DNA of 64,000 nucleotides. It comes from Astrothelium macrocarpum. Its lineage: Eukaryota > Ascomycota > Dothideomycetes > Trypetheliales > Trypetheliaceae. The notes under the pieces are model-generated. The model searched no databases. It was given only the letters and a program-made list of their open reading frames with translations, and was not told the origin of the DNA. The stretch spans positions 124,001 through 188,000 of the forward strand of contig JAGEMR010000045.1 of NCBI GenBank assembly GCA_021030915.1. Direction: 5' to 3'. A program made the translations under genes and the position numbers. This document shows, one piece after another, positions 12,053-24,552 of this stretch (the first letter of the stretch is position 1; each line of letters opens with the position of its first letter).

Positions 12053-12350
12053 ATGGCTTCCGTCACCATGTACGATGTCATTCTTGAGGAACTTGGAATC
12101 AAGCAGCTTCCTACTCTGCCAGCATCCGAGGAGGAGGAGGAAACCTTGGTGTGGGACTACGTTCCCCCGACAACCGTGCCAGTGAGGGCCCTTTCCATCC
12201 ATGTAGAGCTTTGCTGTGTTAGAGGCTCAACATTAATGTCTAAGCTTGTAGGTTCCCGGAAGAAAATGTCCAACTTGCCTCCAAAAAGGACAAACAGTCT
12301 GGGTAATCCCGGGCAAGTCTTGTCCACAATGCGGCACACCAGTCAATTGA
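12053..12350 (+). CDS. Short two-exon zinc-ribbon protein (75 aa)
   Basis: Too short and split to appear as one open frame. Exon 1 is 12053-12181, intron 12182-12251 (GTGAGG..TAG), exon 2 12252-12350 ending in TGA; the join is phase 0. The N-terminal half is acidic (MYDVILEELGIKQLP, then a run of Glu). The C-terminal half is a compact zinc ribbon: CPTC, 12 residues with aromatic and hydrophobic core, then CPQCGTPVN. The two CPxC knuckles with the Gly/Thr turn are typical four-Cys zinc-ribbon features. The second Met (residue 6, ATG at 12068) is an alternative start. No function can be assigned; such ribbons often bind nucleic acid or protein partners. Conserved-looking motif, frame-keeping splice sites and full length support a real gene. 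Confidence 0.7.
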
Positions 12351-12431
12351 ATTTGCACGTAAGTTTGACCAGCTATTCATGCTGAAGAGTTGCTGCTGAT
12401 AAGTTGTCCCAGCAATTGGCAAATGTAGCTT

Positions 12432-12824
12432 TTGAACTTCGAATTGCTGGCTCGGAGTGGTGAAGTCGTGTTGGGCAAAATTATGATAGCGTTCTTGCGA
12501 GACTACGAGGAATTGAAGAGAAACGCGCTTGACAAAAACTTGCATCACTCATTTGATATACGGTTTCCCCTCCAAGTTAGTTTGTGGTATTTTGACGAGC
12601 ATGACATTAATGAGATATGATATGAACCTTTCGAATGCATGAGATTTATTAAGCTTTTACTCCAACGTGCGTTCCTTGAATATCGCCGATTGACGCATTC
12701 CGACGTTGAATACGACCCACAACACAAGTGCGGTGCTCTTGAATGCAGAAAGCAGACTATCAAAGCGACACACGAGAAAGATGTTCAAGAAGCACGGAAA
12801 GAAGATGAGGTCGATCTAATATAG
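12432..12824 (+). CDS. Doubtful small two-exon gene
   Basis: Exon 12432-12575 can be joined to 12654-12824 across a phase-0 intron (GTTAGT..AAG, 78 bp), giving about 103 aa. The product is charged and helical, with a possible CGALEC Cys pair, and ends in an acidic/basic tail. No family was recognised and the donor is weak. It may be a chance combination, or 3' untranslated sequence of the zinc-ribbon gene 80 bp upstream. Confidence 0.25.
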
Positions 12825-13042
12825 CCCAGAGAGAAAGTTCAAGGTCCTCGGGGAAATTTTGGGTTAGACATGAATAAGTGACCATTCTTGCCAGGATTTT
12901 GTCTGATGCCCTGAAGCACCATCGAAGGCCTGCTTCAGTGTGCCTGCCTTTTCATAGCTTCTTATCGTGAGGCGAGGCACGAAGCATGTGACCACCTTAA
13001 TCATGAGTTCTGACCCAAACATTGGGCCAGATGTGAGCTGGT

Positions 13043-15589
13043 ATGGGCCCGACTCGAAAGGGGAGGGCTGCTGTAGTTGTACCATCCGATGATGAAGACG
13101 ATCAGGAGCTTACACCTGCACCCCCGGCATCCCAAGGTTCCAAGGCCACAACGAACAAGGGTAAGACGGCTGGTTTGCAGAGTCAAACGCTTCCAACTAG
13201 ATCGAGAGAAATTGCAAAACCCTCACAACGTTCTCAATCGACTTTGGCCAAAAATCAGATTCCATCTACGAAGCGTACGACTAAACCAACATCGACAAAT
13301 ACATCAGCCAAATCTTCTACTGATCCCTCCAAAAGCATTCAATCAAAACCTGGAAGCAAGAAAATCTACTCATTTTTCAATGCAGCGACACAGAAGCAGC
13401 AGTCGCAACTACCCTCCAGCGCAGAAAAAGAAGACCGCGAGGAAGCAATAGAAGACGATATTGACTGCGATGATGCGGAGGAGGCTACGGATTGCTCACG
13501 ACAAAGTACAGAGAAAGCCTCTAGGAAGCGTGTGAGAAGTGGATGGGGTCGACCGTCTAATGGAAATGAAGCCGATCTTTTGCCTGCTGCCAGCCAAAAG
13601 TTTCTAAAGACACAAGATGGAAAAAGAACCCCCATTGCCTCGACTAGCAAGAGTCACCAGGATCCAATCGATGCAAGACCATGGACTGACAGATATGCTC
13701 CATTGAATCTGGACGAGCTGGCTGTCCACAAAAAGAAAGTGTCAGACGTCACCCAATGGTTGAAAGGCGTTTTTGTTGGACATGACAGGAAACGCCTTCT
13801 CGTATTAAAAGGACCAGCGGGAAGTGGCAAGACCACAGCAGTATCTTGCCTCGCAAAATCCCTTCAATTCGAGCTCAATGAATGGAAGAATCCGTCCACA
13901 TCAGACTTCATGTCTGATGACTACGTTTCTGTTCTCTCTCACTTTGAAGATTATATTGGAAGATCAGGCCAATTTAGCCCTCTCGAGCTTATTTCAGGTG
14001 AACGTTTTGCATCTGGGAAGGAGAGTGACTCCCTGACAATACCTGTGCCACGTTCAAGTAGAGAAGCAATATTAATTGAAGAATTTCCAAACACGTTCAT
14101 GAGGTCAAATTCTGCCTTGCATGCTTTCAGATCGACCATTCAAAATTTTCTAGCTGCAAACACACCATCTTTGGCTTCCTTGGCGAGCTTCCGCTCCACT
14201 AACCTGGACAGTATCAAGCCAATGATCATGATAATTTCCGAAGTCCACTCCTCAGCAAGTACTTCTGTTTCAGACACGTTCACAGCGCACAGACTCTTGG
14301 GTTCCGAGATTCTACACCATCCCGGCACAAGTGTAATCGAATTCAACGCAGTCGCACCAACGATCCTCGTAAAGGCACTAGAGCTTGTAATCGTAAAGGA
14401 AGCTCGACAAAGCGGCCGAAGGTGGGCTCCAGGTCCGCAAGTCTTACAGGCTCTGGCCGAAAGCGGTGACATACGCAGTGCAATATCTTCACTCGAATTC
14501 TTGTGCATTCGGGGAGACGACAGTGACGTTTGGGGAAGCAAGATTGCTTTTACAAAGCCAAAACGTGGCCAAAAGGAGCCGGCTCTAACAAAGATGGAGC
14601 AAGAGTCACTAAAAATCATCACGAACCGCGGAGGCAGCCTTGACCTTTTTCACGGACTTGGTAAGGTCTTGTATAACAAACGCCAAGAACCTTCTCCGAG
14701 CATGAGCTCAATGCCTCAACCACCAAGTCATCTTTCACAGCACCGGCGCCGCAAGGTGCCAGAGAATGATGCAGACGACATTATGGACCAGATTGGAACG
14801 GATGTTGAGACGTTCGTGGCTGCCCTCCACGAAAACTACACTCTCTCTTGTAATGGTCTCACTGCAGAAGACACTCTTGACTGCCTTGATAGTTGCATTG
14901 ATTTGTTATCGGATGCGGATATTCTGAGTCCAAGTCGTTTCGTTTTGAATAGCAGGCAATTTCAGAATACAGGGAGCGAAAGTTTGAGACAAAGCGAAAT
15001 TAGTTTCCATGTCAGTGTTCGTGGACTTCTATTCGCACTGCCGTCGCCTGTGAAACGAAGCAGTCCTCCACCAGAACTTGCTGGTGGCCGAAGTAAGAAA
15101 TCTGGGCAGCAGGATGCATTCAAGATGTTCTTTCCCGCATCAATCAGGCTCTGGAGACGGAGAGAGGAGCTTGAGGGCTTGACAGAATTTCTTGTAACGA
15201 AACTGCAACGAGGTCATTACCTACAGCAAACGCCAAGTGTCACCTCTGATACATTTGCAAGGAATGCAATGTTCAAGCCTTCTGAACCTTCCAACCCCAG
15301 CAAGGCAAAGCAAGGTGAGGGTTGGACACGTATGGGAAGTGGTAATTCTGCAAAGACTGAGGGTCTTTTGGAGTCTTTGCCATATATGAGCATATTACAA
15401 AGAAGCCAAGGATCATCGGCGACTTTTGACGAGCTAGAGGAAGTTACCCGATTTAGTGGCGTTGGTTTGGTTACAGAAGAGGAGAATGAGGACGAGGTGG
15501 ATGTTTTAACTGGGTCCGTGGCTGCATCAACGGGCATTGAACGGAGTGCCGAGAGACTGGTACTCAGCGACGATGATATCGAGGATTGA
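13043..15589 (+). CDS. rad17: Checkpoint clamp loader subunit Rad17 (Rad24-type)
   Basis: Single exon, 848 aa. Rad17 replaces Rfc1 in an RFC-like complex that loads the 9-1-1 clamp at damaged DNA in the nucleus and so activates ATR signalling. The N-terminal 200 residues are disordered and basic/Ser-rich, with a PIP-like KKIYSFFN segment near residue 112. The AAA+ domain begins at PWTDRYAPLNLDELAVHKKK. Walker A is GPAGSGKT at residues 256-263, and the Walker B-like ILIEEFPN follows about 90 residues later, as in Rad17 rather than Rfc1-5. The C-terminal part is acidic, ending in a DDDIED tail. Length is within the family range. Another checkpoint gene, an FHA kinase, lies 22 kb downstream. Confidence 0.93.
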   Translation: MGPTRKGRAAVVVPSDDEDDQELTPAPPASQGSKATTNKGKTAGLQSQTLPTRSREIAKPSQRSQSTLAKNQIPSTKRTTKPTSTNTSAKSSTDPSKSIQSKPGSKKIYSFFNAATQKQQSQLPSSAEKEDREEAIEDDIDCDDAEEATDCSRQSTEKASRKRVRSGWGRPSNGNEADLLPAASQKFLKTQDGKRTPIASTSKSHQDPIDARPWTDRYAPLNLDELAVHKKKVSDVTQWLKGVFVGHDRKRLLVLKGPAGSGKTTAVSCLAKSLQFELNEWKNPSTSDFMSDDYVSVLSHFEDYIGRSGQFSPLELISGERFASGKESDSLTIPVPRSSREAILIEEFPNTFMRSNSALHAFRSTIQNFLAANTPSLASLASFRSTNLDSIKPMIMIISEVHSSASTSVSDTFTAHRLLGSEILHHPGTSVIEFNAVAPTILVKALELVIVKEARQSGRRWAPGPQVLQALAESGDIRSAISSLEFLCIRGDDSDVWGSKIAFTKPKRGQKEPALTKMEQESLKIITNRGGSLDLFHGLGKVLYNKRQEPSPSMSSMPQPPSHLSQHRRRKVPENDADDIMDQIGTDVETFVAALHENYTLSCNGLTAEDTLDCLDSCIDLLSDADILSPSRFVLNSRQFQNTGSESLRQSEISFHVSVRGLLFALPSPVKRSSPPPELAGGRSKKSGQQDAFKMFFPASIRLWRRREELEGLTEFLVTKLQRGHYLQQTPSVTSDTFARNAMFKPSEPSNPSKAKQGEGWTRMGSGNSAKTEGLLESLPYMSILQRSQGSSATFDELEEVTRFSGVGLVTEEENEDEVDVLTGSVAASTGIERSAERLVLSDDDIED

Positions 15590-16529
15590 GTTTAAGAACA
15601 ATATGCTTTTTGCCGTGGGAGTCTTACGTGAGGAAGGCTAATCAAGGGCAAGCTGGCACGAATGGATTGTTAAAATAGTGCCTCAGAGCGGACCAGCACG
15701 GAATGTCCCGTACTTGGGCCGAGCCAATACATGGTTCAAAGGATTTTAGGGTGCAGATAGTTTGGTTGTCCCTGATAGTTCAATCGACGCAGCCAGCCAG
15801 AACCTTAGCAACAGTTGTAAATGTAATCGAGATAACAAAACGCACGGTGTGGCATTAGATGACTGAAAACACTGGCCATGTCTGACCGGTCAAGCGGCGG
15901 CTTCGGTAGACAACAGGGCTGCTGATGGGTGCATGATAGGCACACATTCTTTTGTTTCAGCGTGGTTTACCTGTAAGAAACAAGTTGAAACTTGGGAATT
16001 GCATGCGTTCCTTGCCGTCGGATGTGAGCAGTTTGGCCCGCGAACCCCACTGCCAAGCCTTTTGTCCTTTTCGCCCGCTCCCCGGCGCTGACAACAACGG
16101 CAACGCGGAGCACCAAAACTCCTCCACCTCCACATCACAATCTTCAGCCCACCCTTTCCCCTTTCTCGTCTATGGCTCGGCTTGTTCGATGCTTCCACTT
16201 CAACATGTGGTGCGCCTAGCAAGCACTGTTCGCCAGCAGTGTTAGAATTGCTTTGCTATTGTCCTGCATCCTGAGAGCTATTCGTCCTGTTGTCGCTCCA
16301 ATACAGTGCCGCCCACTCTCCGCCCTTGTCTACACCACTCGAACGCGTGTGAGGCTGCTTCCAGCTCTCTCTTCCAGCCATCTGTGCCACCAATCAGGAT
16401 GGTCGGGCCAAGTCTTGTGTCTTGTTGAGCTGCTAAATGCCCGCTGAGGCGGACATAGGCTGCTGAACTGATCAAAACTTCACCACTGACTGCGACCGAA
16501 TACTGGAAACCCCTCCATTCCTAATTAAG
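15590..16529. other. Intergenic region upstream of the Rim15 gene
   Basis: About 940 bp holding the RAD17 3' end and the long leader of the next gene. From about 16080 the + strand is C-rich and pyrimidine-rich, as expected for a fungal promoter and leader. No gene or repeat was recognised. Confidence 0.5.
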
Positions 16530-19500
16530 ATGGCCGAGCCAGATACTATCAGCGCTGCACCTACCCCTTCGGCTGTCATGAAGCTCAAAAGCGAAGCAGT
16601 AGCAGCAGACGGCGACCAATCAAGAGCAGGCATGGAACGAACCGTTAGTATGGATATTCGAGACGAGCGAGAAGATCTCAAACGGGCAGCAGAGCAGAGT
16701 TTGAATATTATCCTGGACCTAGGCCTCGATGGAATTGTGCGTTGGGTTAGTCCCTCATGGCAGGATGTTGTCGGCACACCGGCAGACTCCGTTATTGGTA
16801 TGCCCATCGCCGACCTGATCATGGACAACAAGACTGCTTTTTCAGACACTGCAGAATCAATGAAACAGGACGACTCGAGGAGTCAAATCATTCGTTTCTC
16901 CATGAAGATTGGGCCCACATCTGTCCTGCGTCCCGTGACCGCAGATGAGAACTCTCCGGACACTCCAAGACCACAAGACAACGATGAAGAGGACGACCAG
17001 CGACAGGAAAATGATGGGAGTGATGATGATGATGATGATGCGGAACCGGTTGTTGAACTTGAAGCTCAAGGAATCATGATCTACAACCGGACTTCAGGGG
17101 AGAGCAGTCATGTAAGTTTCTTCTCTACTGATGGAGAAGAATTCACTAATCAAAGTCTAGACTATGTGGATGATCCGGCCTGCGGTTGTACGAGAAATCA
17201 AGATTGATCTTCCCGAGCTTCTCGTAGAATCTCTTGGTGTCGGTGCCGAGGTGCTCGCACGACATCTTACTACCTTGGCTGAAGTTGGGGCGGACGATCC
17301 AAATACCCGTGCTCCACCTTTGCCCGTGCTGTGTCGCATCTGCGAGCGTCAAATCACGCCGTGGTGGTTCGAGAAGCATTCAGAGCTCTGCTTGCAGGAA
17401 CATCGAGCTGAAATGGACGTTCAACTCGCTCATGAAAGCCTGACAGAACAACGCAACTCCATCGTCAGAGTTCTTGATGGCTTGGACGCACAACACAGGC
17501 AGTCACGACCTGCTTCTGGTGAAATTGTACAGCCTACCATCACTGCACCAGAATACAAAGGACTTCCTATTGGACCCTCATCAACGCCTTCCTCGGGTCC
17601 TTCCTCTGGCAGATCTTCACCGGCTTCTCCTCCGTCAAGGTCTCGCGATCGCTCCAGTTCCAACTTTGGTCACAGTCGTGCAAGGTCCTTTGCGGTCCGT
17701 CGCCCACTTACTCGGATTGTCGAACTTGTCCTCGATCTCTGTGACACGTCCATCGAGATTAGCACTCCAGCAGTCAAGGAAACCCGTGGCGAAGCTGGGA
17801 ATGAGTTTCGCACTCAATCTCCGCAGTCTGAAAACCGCGTTTCCCAAGTTCTACAGTGGCAATCGCCAGGTAACGCTACTCTTGAAAATGAGCAAGGACT
17901 GTCACTATTATGCGAAGACACCTTGACTCTTGCGAAATCAAAGGTTGAGGCTGTCTTCCGCTACCGAGGAATTCTGGAGTACTCCGAGCGCATCAGAGTT
18001 GAATTTGAGGTACTCGTACAAGAATGTATTGACAAGGCTATGCGCAAAGCTGCAAGGATTGCCGCTGGCGACCTTAGTGACTCCAGTGACGACACTTCTG
18101 GCTCCGAATCCGTGCGAGCAGACGATCCCGCGACACTTCCACCTCCGACCCTTACTCCAGCAAGAAGTCCTGCAGAGGAAAATTTCTTTGCCGGATCATT
18201 CGAAGGCCCCTCTGCAATGGCAGCAGCTCTGCGTAATTCGTCCGATCCTACACTCAATCTAACTTCGTTCCGACGAAGCTCGTCTGCAGCAGCCAGTAGC
18301 AGGTCAAGCAGTCCGCGCGGATCCAAAACACCTCGATCAACTGCCATGAGTTCTATATTCCAGCGAAGTTCCATTCATGCGGAAAGTGACACTGGGGCAG
18401 AAAGCGATGCTGGGAGCGTTGTTTCTTCGGCCATGTCTCATTCTCGTAGGGCAGATTCGCCAAGTTCAGACCAGGGCGGTCTTCACCGAGTGACGAGCAA
18501 TCGTGAGACTGATCGCAAACGAAGAAGTTTGATATTACCCGGAGCAATGTCCAACAGTAGACAACAGTCACCTGCGAGAAGCCAGCTCTCATCCTCTCCA
18601 CTACGCGTGTCAAAACCAAGACTTCCAAGCGGCTCCGAAAGCATTCCATCCCCAATTACATCTCCTGCAATCGGCACGAGCGAATTCTCATCGCCTGTCA
18701 TAACAGCGCAAAATGTTCAGCATCATCGCCGACAATCTTCTGCTGCATCCTCAGAGGCACATCGACCAACATCTCCAAGAATCCCAGCTGCAGCTACACA
18801 CGCTCAACCCCGCGCCGTACCGGTCTCGATCAAGGATTTCGAGATCATTAAGCCAATCAGTAAAGGTGCCTTTGGGAGTGTCTTTTTGTCAAAGAAGAAG
18901 TCAACTGGAGAATATTATGCAATCAAAGTCCTCAAGAAAGCAGATATGATTGCAAAGAATCAAGTCACTAACGTCAAGGCTGAACGAGCAATAATGATGT
19001 GGCAGGGAGAAAGCGACTTTGTGGCGAAGCTCTACTGGACCTTCTCGAGCAAGGATTTCCTGTACTTGGTCATGGAATATCTAAACGGCGGTGACTGTGC
19101 ATCTCTAATCAAAGTCCTCGGAGGACTACCGGAAGAATGGGCCAAGAGGTACATTGCTGAGGTGGTGCTCGGGGTCGAGCATCTTCATAGTCGGAACATT
19201 GTGCATCGAGATCTCAAACCCGATAATCTGTTGATTGACCAAAAAGGCCATTTGAAGCTTACGGATTTTGGGCTTTCAAGGATGGGTTTGATTGGGCGAC
19301 AAAAGCGCATTTTGAATAGCAAGTCTCAGGAGCCTGTGCCGGATCTTCTGAAATCCGGTCCTTTCCACCGAAATATGTCTATTGCGTCTTCTCGGTCAGC
19401 GTCCTTTGATCTCCAAGGAACGCATTCGCCAAACAACACGCCAGATCTGACTCCAGCTTTTACTGGAGATATGAGTCAGCCGTCATACTTTAGTCTGAAT

Positions 19501-22500
19501 CGGGAAGATTCCAACAATCGTGAACAATCCCGAAGAACATCTGGGCAGAGGAGTGACAGCGGGGATAGCGATGCCTTATCAGCATTCTTCCGTCGATTCT
19601 CACTGGTGGAGGAGCCAGGGCGCAATCGGTCTCCAATTGAAGAAGAAGCATCACATCAAGAGGACACCAGCTCATCAGACCCCTATCTTTTGCAACCGAC
19701 GATAAGCAACCATGTTCCGCTCCACAAAGAAAGTACTAACACACCGCCACCCTCCTCGGCTATGATGCCTCCTCCTATGGCTTTGTTCGACCCTCAAGAC
19801 AACACGCGTCGATTTGTGGGAACACCGGATTATCTAGCCCCAGAAACTATCAACGGCTACACTCAAGATGAGGTGAGTGATTGGTGGTCACTAGGTTGCA
19901 TCCTTTTCGAGATGTTATTTGGCTATCCACCGTTCCATGCCGATACACCTGACGAGGTTTTCCAAAACATACTGGCCCGCAAGATTGATTGGCCCGAGGA
20001 TGATGAATGTGAGGTTTCGGGGGAGGCAAAAGATTTGATGAACAGACTTATGAGTCTGAACCCTACCGAACGTTTGGGGGCGAACACTGCCGATGAGTAC
20101 TCAGGTGGAGGCGAAGAAATTCGAAAACACGCGTGGTTCAACGATGTCAACTGGGACACTTTGCGCGATGATGAAGCATCCTTCATACCAGCGCCTGGTA
20201 ATCCTGAAGATACAGAGTATTTTGATTCCCGTGGTGCGACGCTGCAAAACTTTGCAGACGAATTTGACGATCAAACAACTTCGCCTGGAATAACCCCCGG
20301 AGCGGATTATCCGGATCGCCCCCATGATGCTCTTTCACGAGTTCGTCACCAAGTGAACAATTCTTTGAAGCGAACACTGATGCCTCTACATATACCACCT
20401 CATGTTCGAGACGGGCGGAGCAGACGCTTGAGTGAACCTGTGCCAACCGACGATTTTGGTACCTTCCAGTTCAAAAACTTGCCAGTGCTGGAGAAAGCCA
20501 ACAAGGACGTCATTCAAAAATTGCGAGCCGAAGCAATGCAAGCCCAAAGCAAAACTTCATCTGGGAACAGTAATGTCACATCACCAGCTGTGGCATCTCC
20601 TTCACCATCACTAGAATCCAGCCCGATGCTGCCGATGCCTCTCAAGCGTACCATGTCTGCCAACAAGGGTCACAATAGACCAGTATCACCATCGGTTCAA
20701 AACGGTACCAACTGTTCTCCAAGTCGCGGATCACAACCTTCGTCCCCACTCTTGGTATCGTTTGGAACCGGACAAGGCCACGAAAGAAGAAAGACGTCGA
20801 GTGGATCATCGAATCTGTCACAACCAAATCCTCAATCTTTACAGCCCGGCAGTTTCTTTGAGGTACCTCGCCTGTCGAACAATTTCAAGACAACCTCAAC
20901 AGCGTCGTCACCAATCAAGATGACGAAAGGTTCCGGGTCACAAGGTGGTGCGTCTGATCGTGGTCTCTCTGCTCAGCGTCAAGGGAGTGGGTCACAACCC
21001 AGTGTTACTGCATCTCCACGAAATAGATCATTGACCGTAGGTTCGCAAGAGGACAATCAAAGTCGGGAAGCGTTACCGAGCCATCATAAGCGTCGCAGTC
21101 AAGTCCTCAATGACTCCCCATCGTCTTCTGATAATGAGGAACAGCAACGTCAAAAGGCATTACTTCGAGTTCAGCGCCGACGACAATCATCCAGACGTTT
21201 GTCTCAGATCACTCTTGATGGTGGACCTGTGTTCCGTCCACTTGATGTTCTTATCTGTGAGGACCATCCAGTTTCGCGTCTGGTCATGGAAAAACTTTTG
21301 GAGAAACTCCGCTGCCGCACCATATCTGTGACCAATGGTTCAGAAGCCATGCGCTACGCAATGTCAGAAGTCAAATTTGACATCATCATGATGGAATTCA
21401 GACTTCCCCAAATAAATGGGGCCGACGTTGCGAGAATGATACGGGAAACCAAGAATGCTAACAATCACACTCCTATCGTTGCAGTAACGGGGTACTTGAA
21501 AGAATTGCAGGGACCACATCACTTTGACGGCATGGTGGAAAAACCACCAACACTGGCAAAATTGACAGACGTTTTGGGTAAATTGTGTCAGTGGAAACCA
21601 GCACCGTCAGGATGGAGTCCAGCGCAGGCATCGGCCTCCAGCTATCCGATCCCATCTGGCCTGAGACATCATGAGAGCAGCAGTATGAAAATGGGTGATA
21701 GTCCGACCTCGAGTTCATCAGGATACGTTCAACCTACTTCAGGTAGCTATCGAGGCTCAAGCCGCGAGGACTCTATATCCTCCAGCTTCTTTGGCGAGAC
21801 AGACAGCGTGACTAGTTCTGATGTTCCTCTCATTATCAGCCGTCAACCTACCGAGGAATGGCGTGATCGTGATATCGTGCGAGCATTTGGGGGTCTTGGA
21901 ATATCTGATGGCTCATTCTCAGTCCCACCACAGTCACAGATTACGTCCGAACCGAAGGAAGTAGGCAAAGATTCACACCAGCCAGCCACTGCACCGCCAG
22001 ATAGCAGGCCAGTTATTCTACATCAGCAGACTTCTATAACATCCGCACCGATGGCGCACATCACACCTCAAATCTCGGCACCTCCGGTCATGACCAGTGC
22101 TAGTGGAACGCCTCCTCGTTCTCGATCACCACAGAAATCAGTCAAAAAGTTATCTCTTGCCGCTGAGGCGATTTCAGCTAAAGCTGAGGAAAAGTCACCT
22201 CGGAAGCAACACTCGGCAGAAAAGATTGCTGCTAAACGACGCAGCTTTGAGCGCGAACGGCATGAATCTGCAGAATCTGGTGATGATGAAGATGAAATTC
22301 TCGGGGATGAGCGCGTTCGTGCTCGAAGCCCAAAGCGTCGTACAACGCCTTTGGCAACGACCACCACCACGGTACATCCAGCAAGGACGTCGAGTCTAAC
22401 TAGTTCAACGGGTCAAACGCCTCGAAGCTCGAAACTCAGTACGGAAATGATGAGGACGAACAGTCAGGGCAGCGTAATCAGCATCGAAGATAGCAGGCAA

Positions 22501-22860
22501 AGCCTCAAGAATGAGGTGAGAGAGGCGAGCCGCGAGTCTCAGCAACGGATTGTGGAGGATGTCGTGGCTGAAGAGGAAGAAGATGAAAAGGACGGGCTCG
22601 TTTTGCCTCAACCCCAACCCTCGCCCAACCCGAATGCAGAGGAAAGTCGCACACCGCACACACCGGAGCGAACGGGTGAAGAAGCAAACGTTCCCACGAT
22701 AACACCGCCGGAGATCTTCCCCAAGCAACCCGGTGAAAAGGTGGCTGAGTTTGTGGACATGGACATCACGCCCAAACCACAGCACGTGCAAACCGATCCC
22801 GATCCCACGCCTCGAGCTTCGGGTGCAGCGTCTCCAAGCCGCTTTTCCCGAGGGTTGTAG
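16530..22860 (+). CDS. rim15: Rim15-type PAS / AGC kinase / receiver protein
   Basis: Two exons, 16530-17111 and 17161-22860 (49-bp intron GTAAGT..TAG, phase 0), giving 2093 aa. Rim15 kinases act downstream of TOR and PKA to drive quiescence, stress survival and sporulation, mainly through endosulfine-type substrates. In order: a PAS-like segment (about residues 55-105, ending before an acidic DDDDDD run), a zinc motif CRICERQITPWW..H..C (about 253-273), a long Ser-rich linker, and the kinase from about residue 754 (KGAFGSVFLSKK). The catalytic loop is HRDLKPDNLL, followed by DFGLS. About 180 residues are inserted before GTPDYLAPE, as in this family. A response-regulator receiver lies at about 1555-1675, where the usual phospho-acceptor Asp position reads Glu (IIMMEFRLPQINGAD). 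A long disordered tail closes the protein. Function is inferred from architecture. Confidence 0.95.
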
Positions 22861-24552
22861 ATTGAATCAAATCACCATCACCACTCCTAAGAACAAACCA
22901 TAGCCATTTCTTTTGTTTTCTCTTTTTTTCTTAACACACCACTCGAACCTCTATTCGGCAGGCTATTTATTTTTCTTCTTCTCTTTTTGCAATTCGGGAT
23001 TTTCCATAGCATGGTGTTGGTGGAATCTGTTACTACATTGTCGTTTGCCTTGGGCTTCCATTGCCCCAGAAACCGCGATCTCGGGCACACACACACAGCA
23101 GGCGTTTGGTCTTTTGTGCTTCGGACAGTATTATCGGGTTCATTCGTGCGGCATATTGGCTTACCGGAGACATTCGCTCAGACTTTACTTGATACCATAT
23201 CACCCCTCTTTCCTTAATCTTGTTTAGTGTGTTCTCTGTTCAGTCGCACACGTGCGCTAATATGCCATGACTGGCATTTCTCACCTTTTTCTCATCATTT
23301 TCTCTGTGAATTAGTTTGAAAGGTGGGGAGGAGGCAGGGTGGGGTTTGGTGGGAGGAGAGGCGCGTATGGCAAAAAAAAAAAGGAGCTTGGCAGTCCAAA
23401 TTGGCATCTAGTCGCGGCTAAAATTGATCATGGCCGAAAAAAAAAGAGAATGTCGTTCAATCGTCTCTGTTGGGAATATCTGCGCTTTCAACAAACTGAT
23501 TTGCGAAATTGAATTGGCAATTGCGAGGCGTGATGGAAGTACCCAAAAATGCGCGAATGGTGCAAGAATGGAGCCACAAAAAGATTGATGCGTGCAACTT
23601 AGATTGCCAATGTAGCTTTCATAGCTCATTTAAACTCTCCAAAGACATGTCGGGTGTCCCGACTATCTCAAGATCTCTAACCGAGCGAGTACGTGATACA
23701 TCTGATGAGGGGGATAGAACTATCCAGAGTGTACTGCGCTGTTACAATCACCTTGATGCTCAATTTGTCTTTAGCAACCAGTCCATTCTTCTCTCCGACC
23801 AAAACCTATGTGCCTGCATCCAGCTTTTAAGCTATCCTGGTTTAATCACGTCTCTTTACCATCCCATGTAGGCTTTATATTTAATCACTCGCTATTTGTC
23901 TCAATTCCACATATTCATTAGGCTTTTGGCCCCCAAAAGCGCTCCCCAAAAGGAAATAGGCTCCTCATCTCGGTATCTTCTTGAGATCGACTCGACCCAG
24001 GACGTGTAAGCAGCAGAATTGCTTTCAAAAGCGAGAATGTATAGTGGAGGGTGAATCGGAGAAGGAGAGGGAGACCACCAAAGGGTCTTGAATAGGCAGA
24101 TATATCAGGAAAATCAAGGAGAGGAATGTTACTCATGAAGATTGAGCATCAAACTTCATTAGAATTACGCTTGGAGGGGGAAATGATAAAGGTCAACATC
24201 ACATCTTCTGCTGTCGCTGCTATTCCCAATAATCCTTTGTGCGTCTAGCACTATTCAAAGTAATTTGACACTGTAGTAGTACAATTTTTCTGTATGCGCG
24301 AGCTCTATCGGTCGAAATGAGTGCGCTATTATTCCCTTATTGCCGACCAACGCCGCGCTATAGATTGACAATGCCTCCATCCCTCTGCCATTTAAAATGC
24401 AATTTGGTTGAATGCTTGGACCCCTCGAATTCCTTGAACCTGATGGAAATAGTGGGTAGAAAAGCCTAGCCATCCGAAGCCTTACTCTTCATTTCGTAAG
24501 AGTCCACGGTAGGTTACCAACGCCCACGTTTGCGCTGATAGCTGTCTGGCCT
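22861..24552. other. Convergent intergenic region with homopolymer tracts
   Basis: About 1.7 kb between the convergent Rim15 and RPB4 genes. It starts with T-rich tracts (22911-22935, 22968-22988), fitting a 3' untranslated region, and carries A-runs near 23370 and 23438. No gene, tRNA or transposon was recognised. Confidence 0.5.

Noticed and set aside
17024..17042. GAT repeat as a notable microsatellite
   Set aside because: It is a short coding run of Asp residues in the acidic linker of Rim15, common in such proteins.
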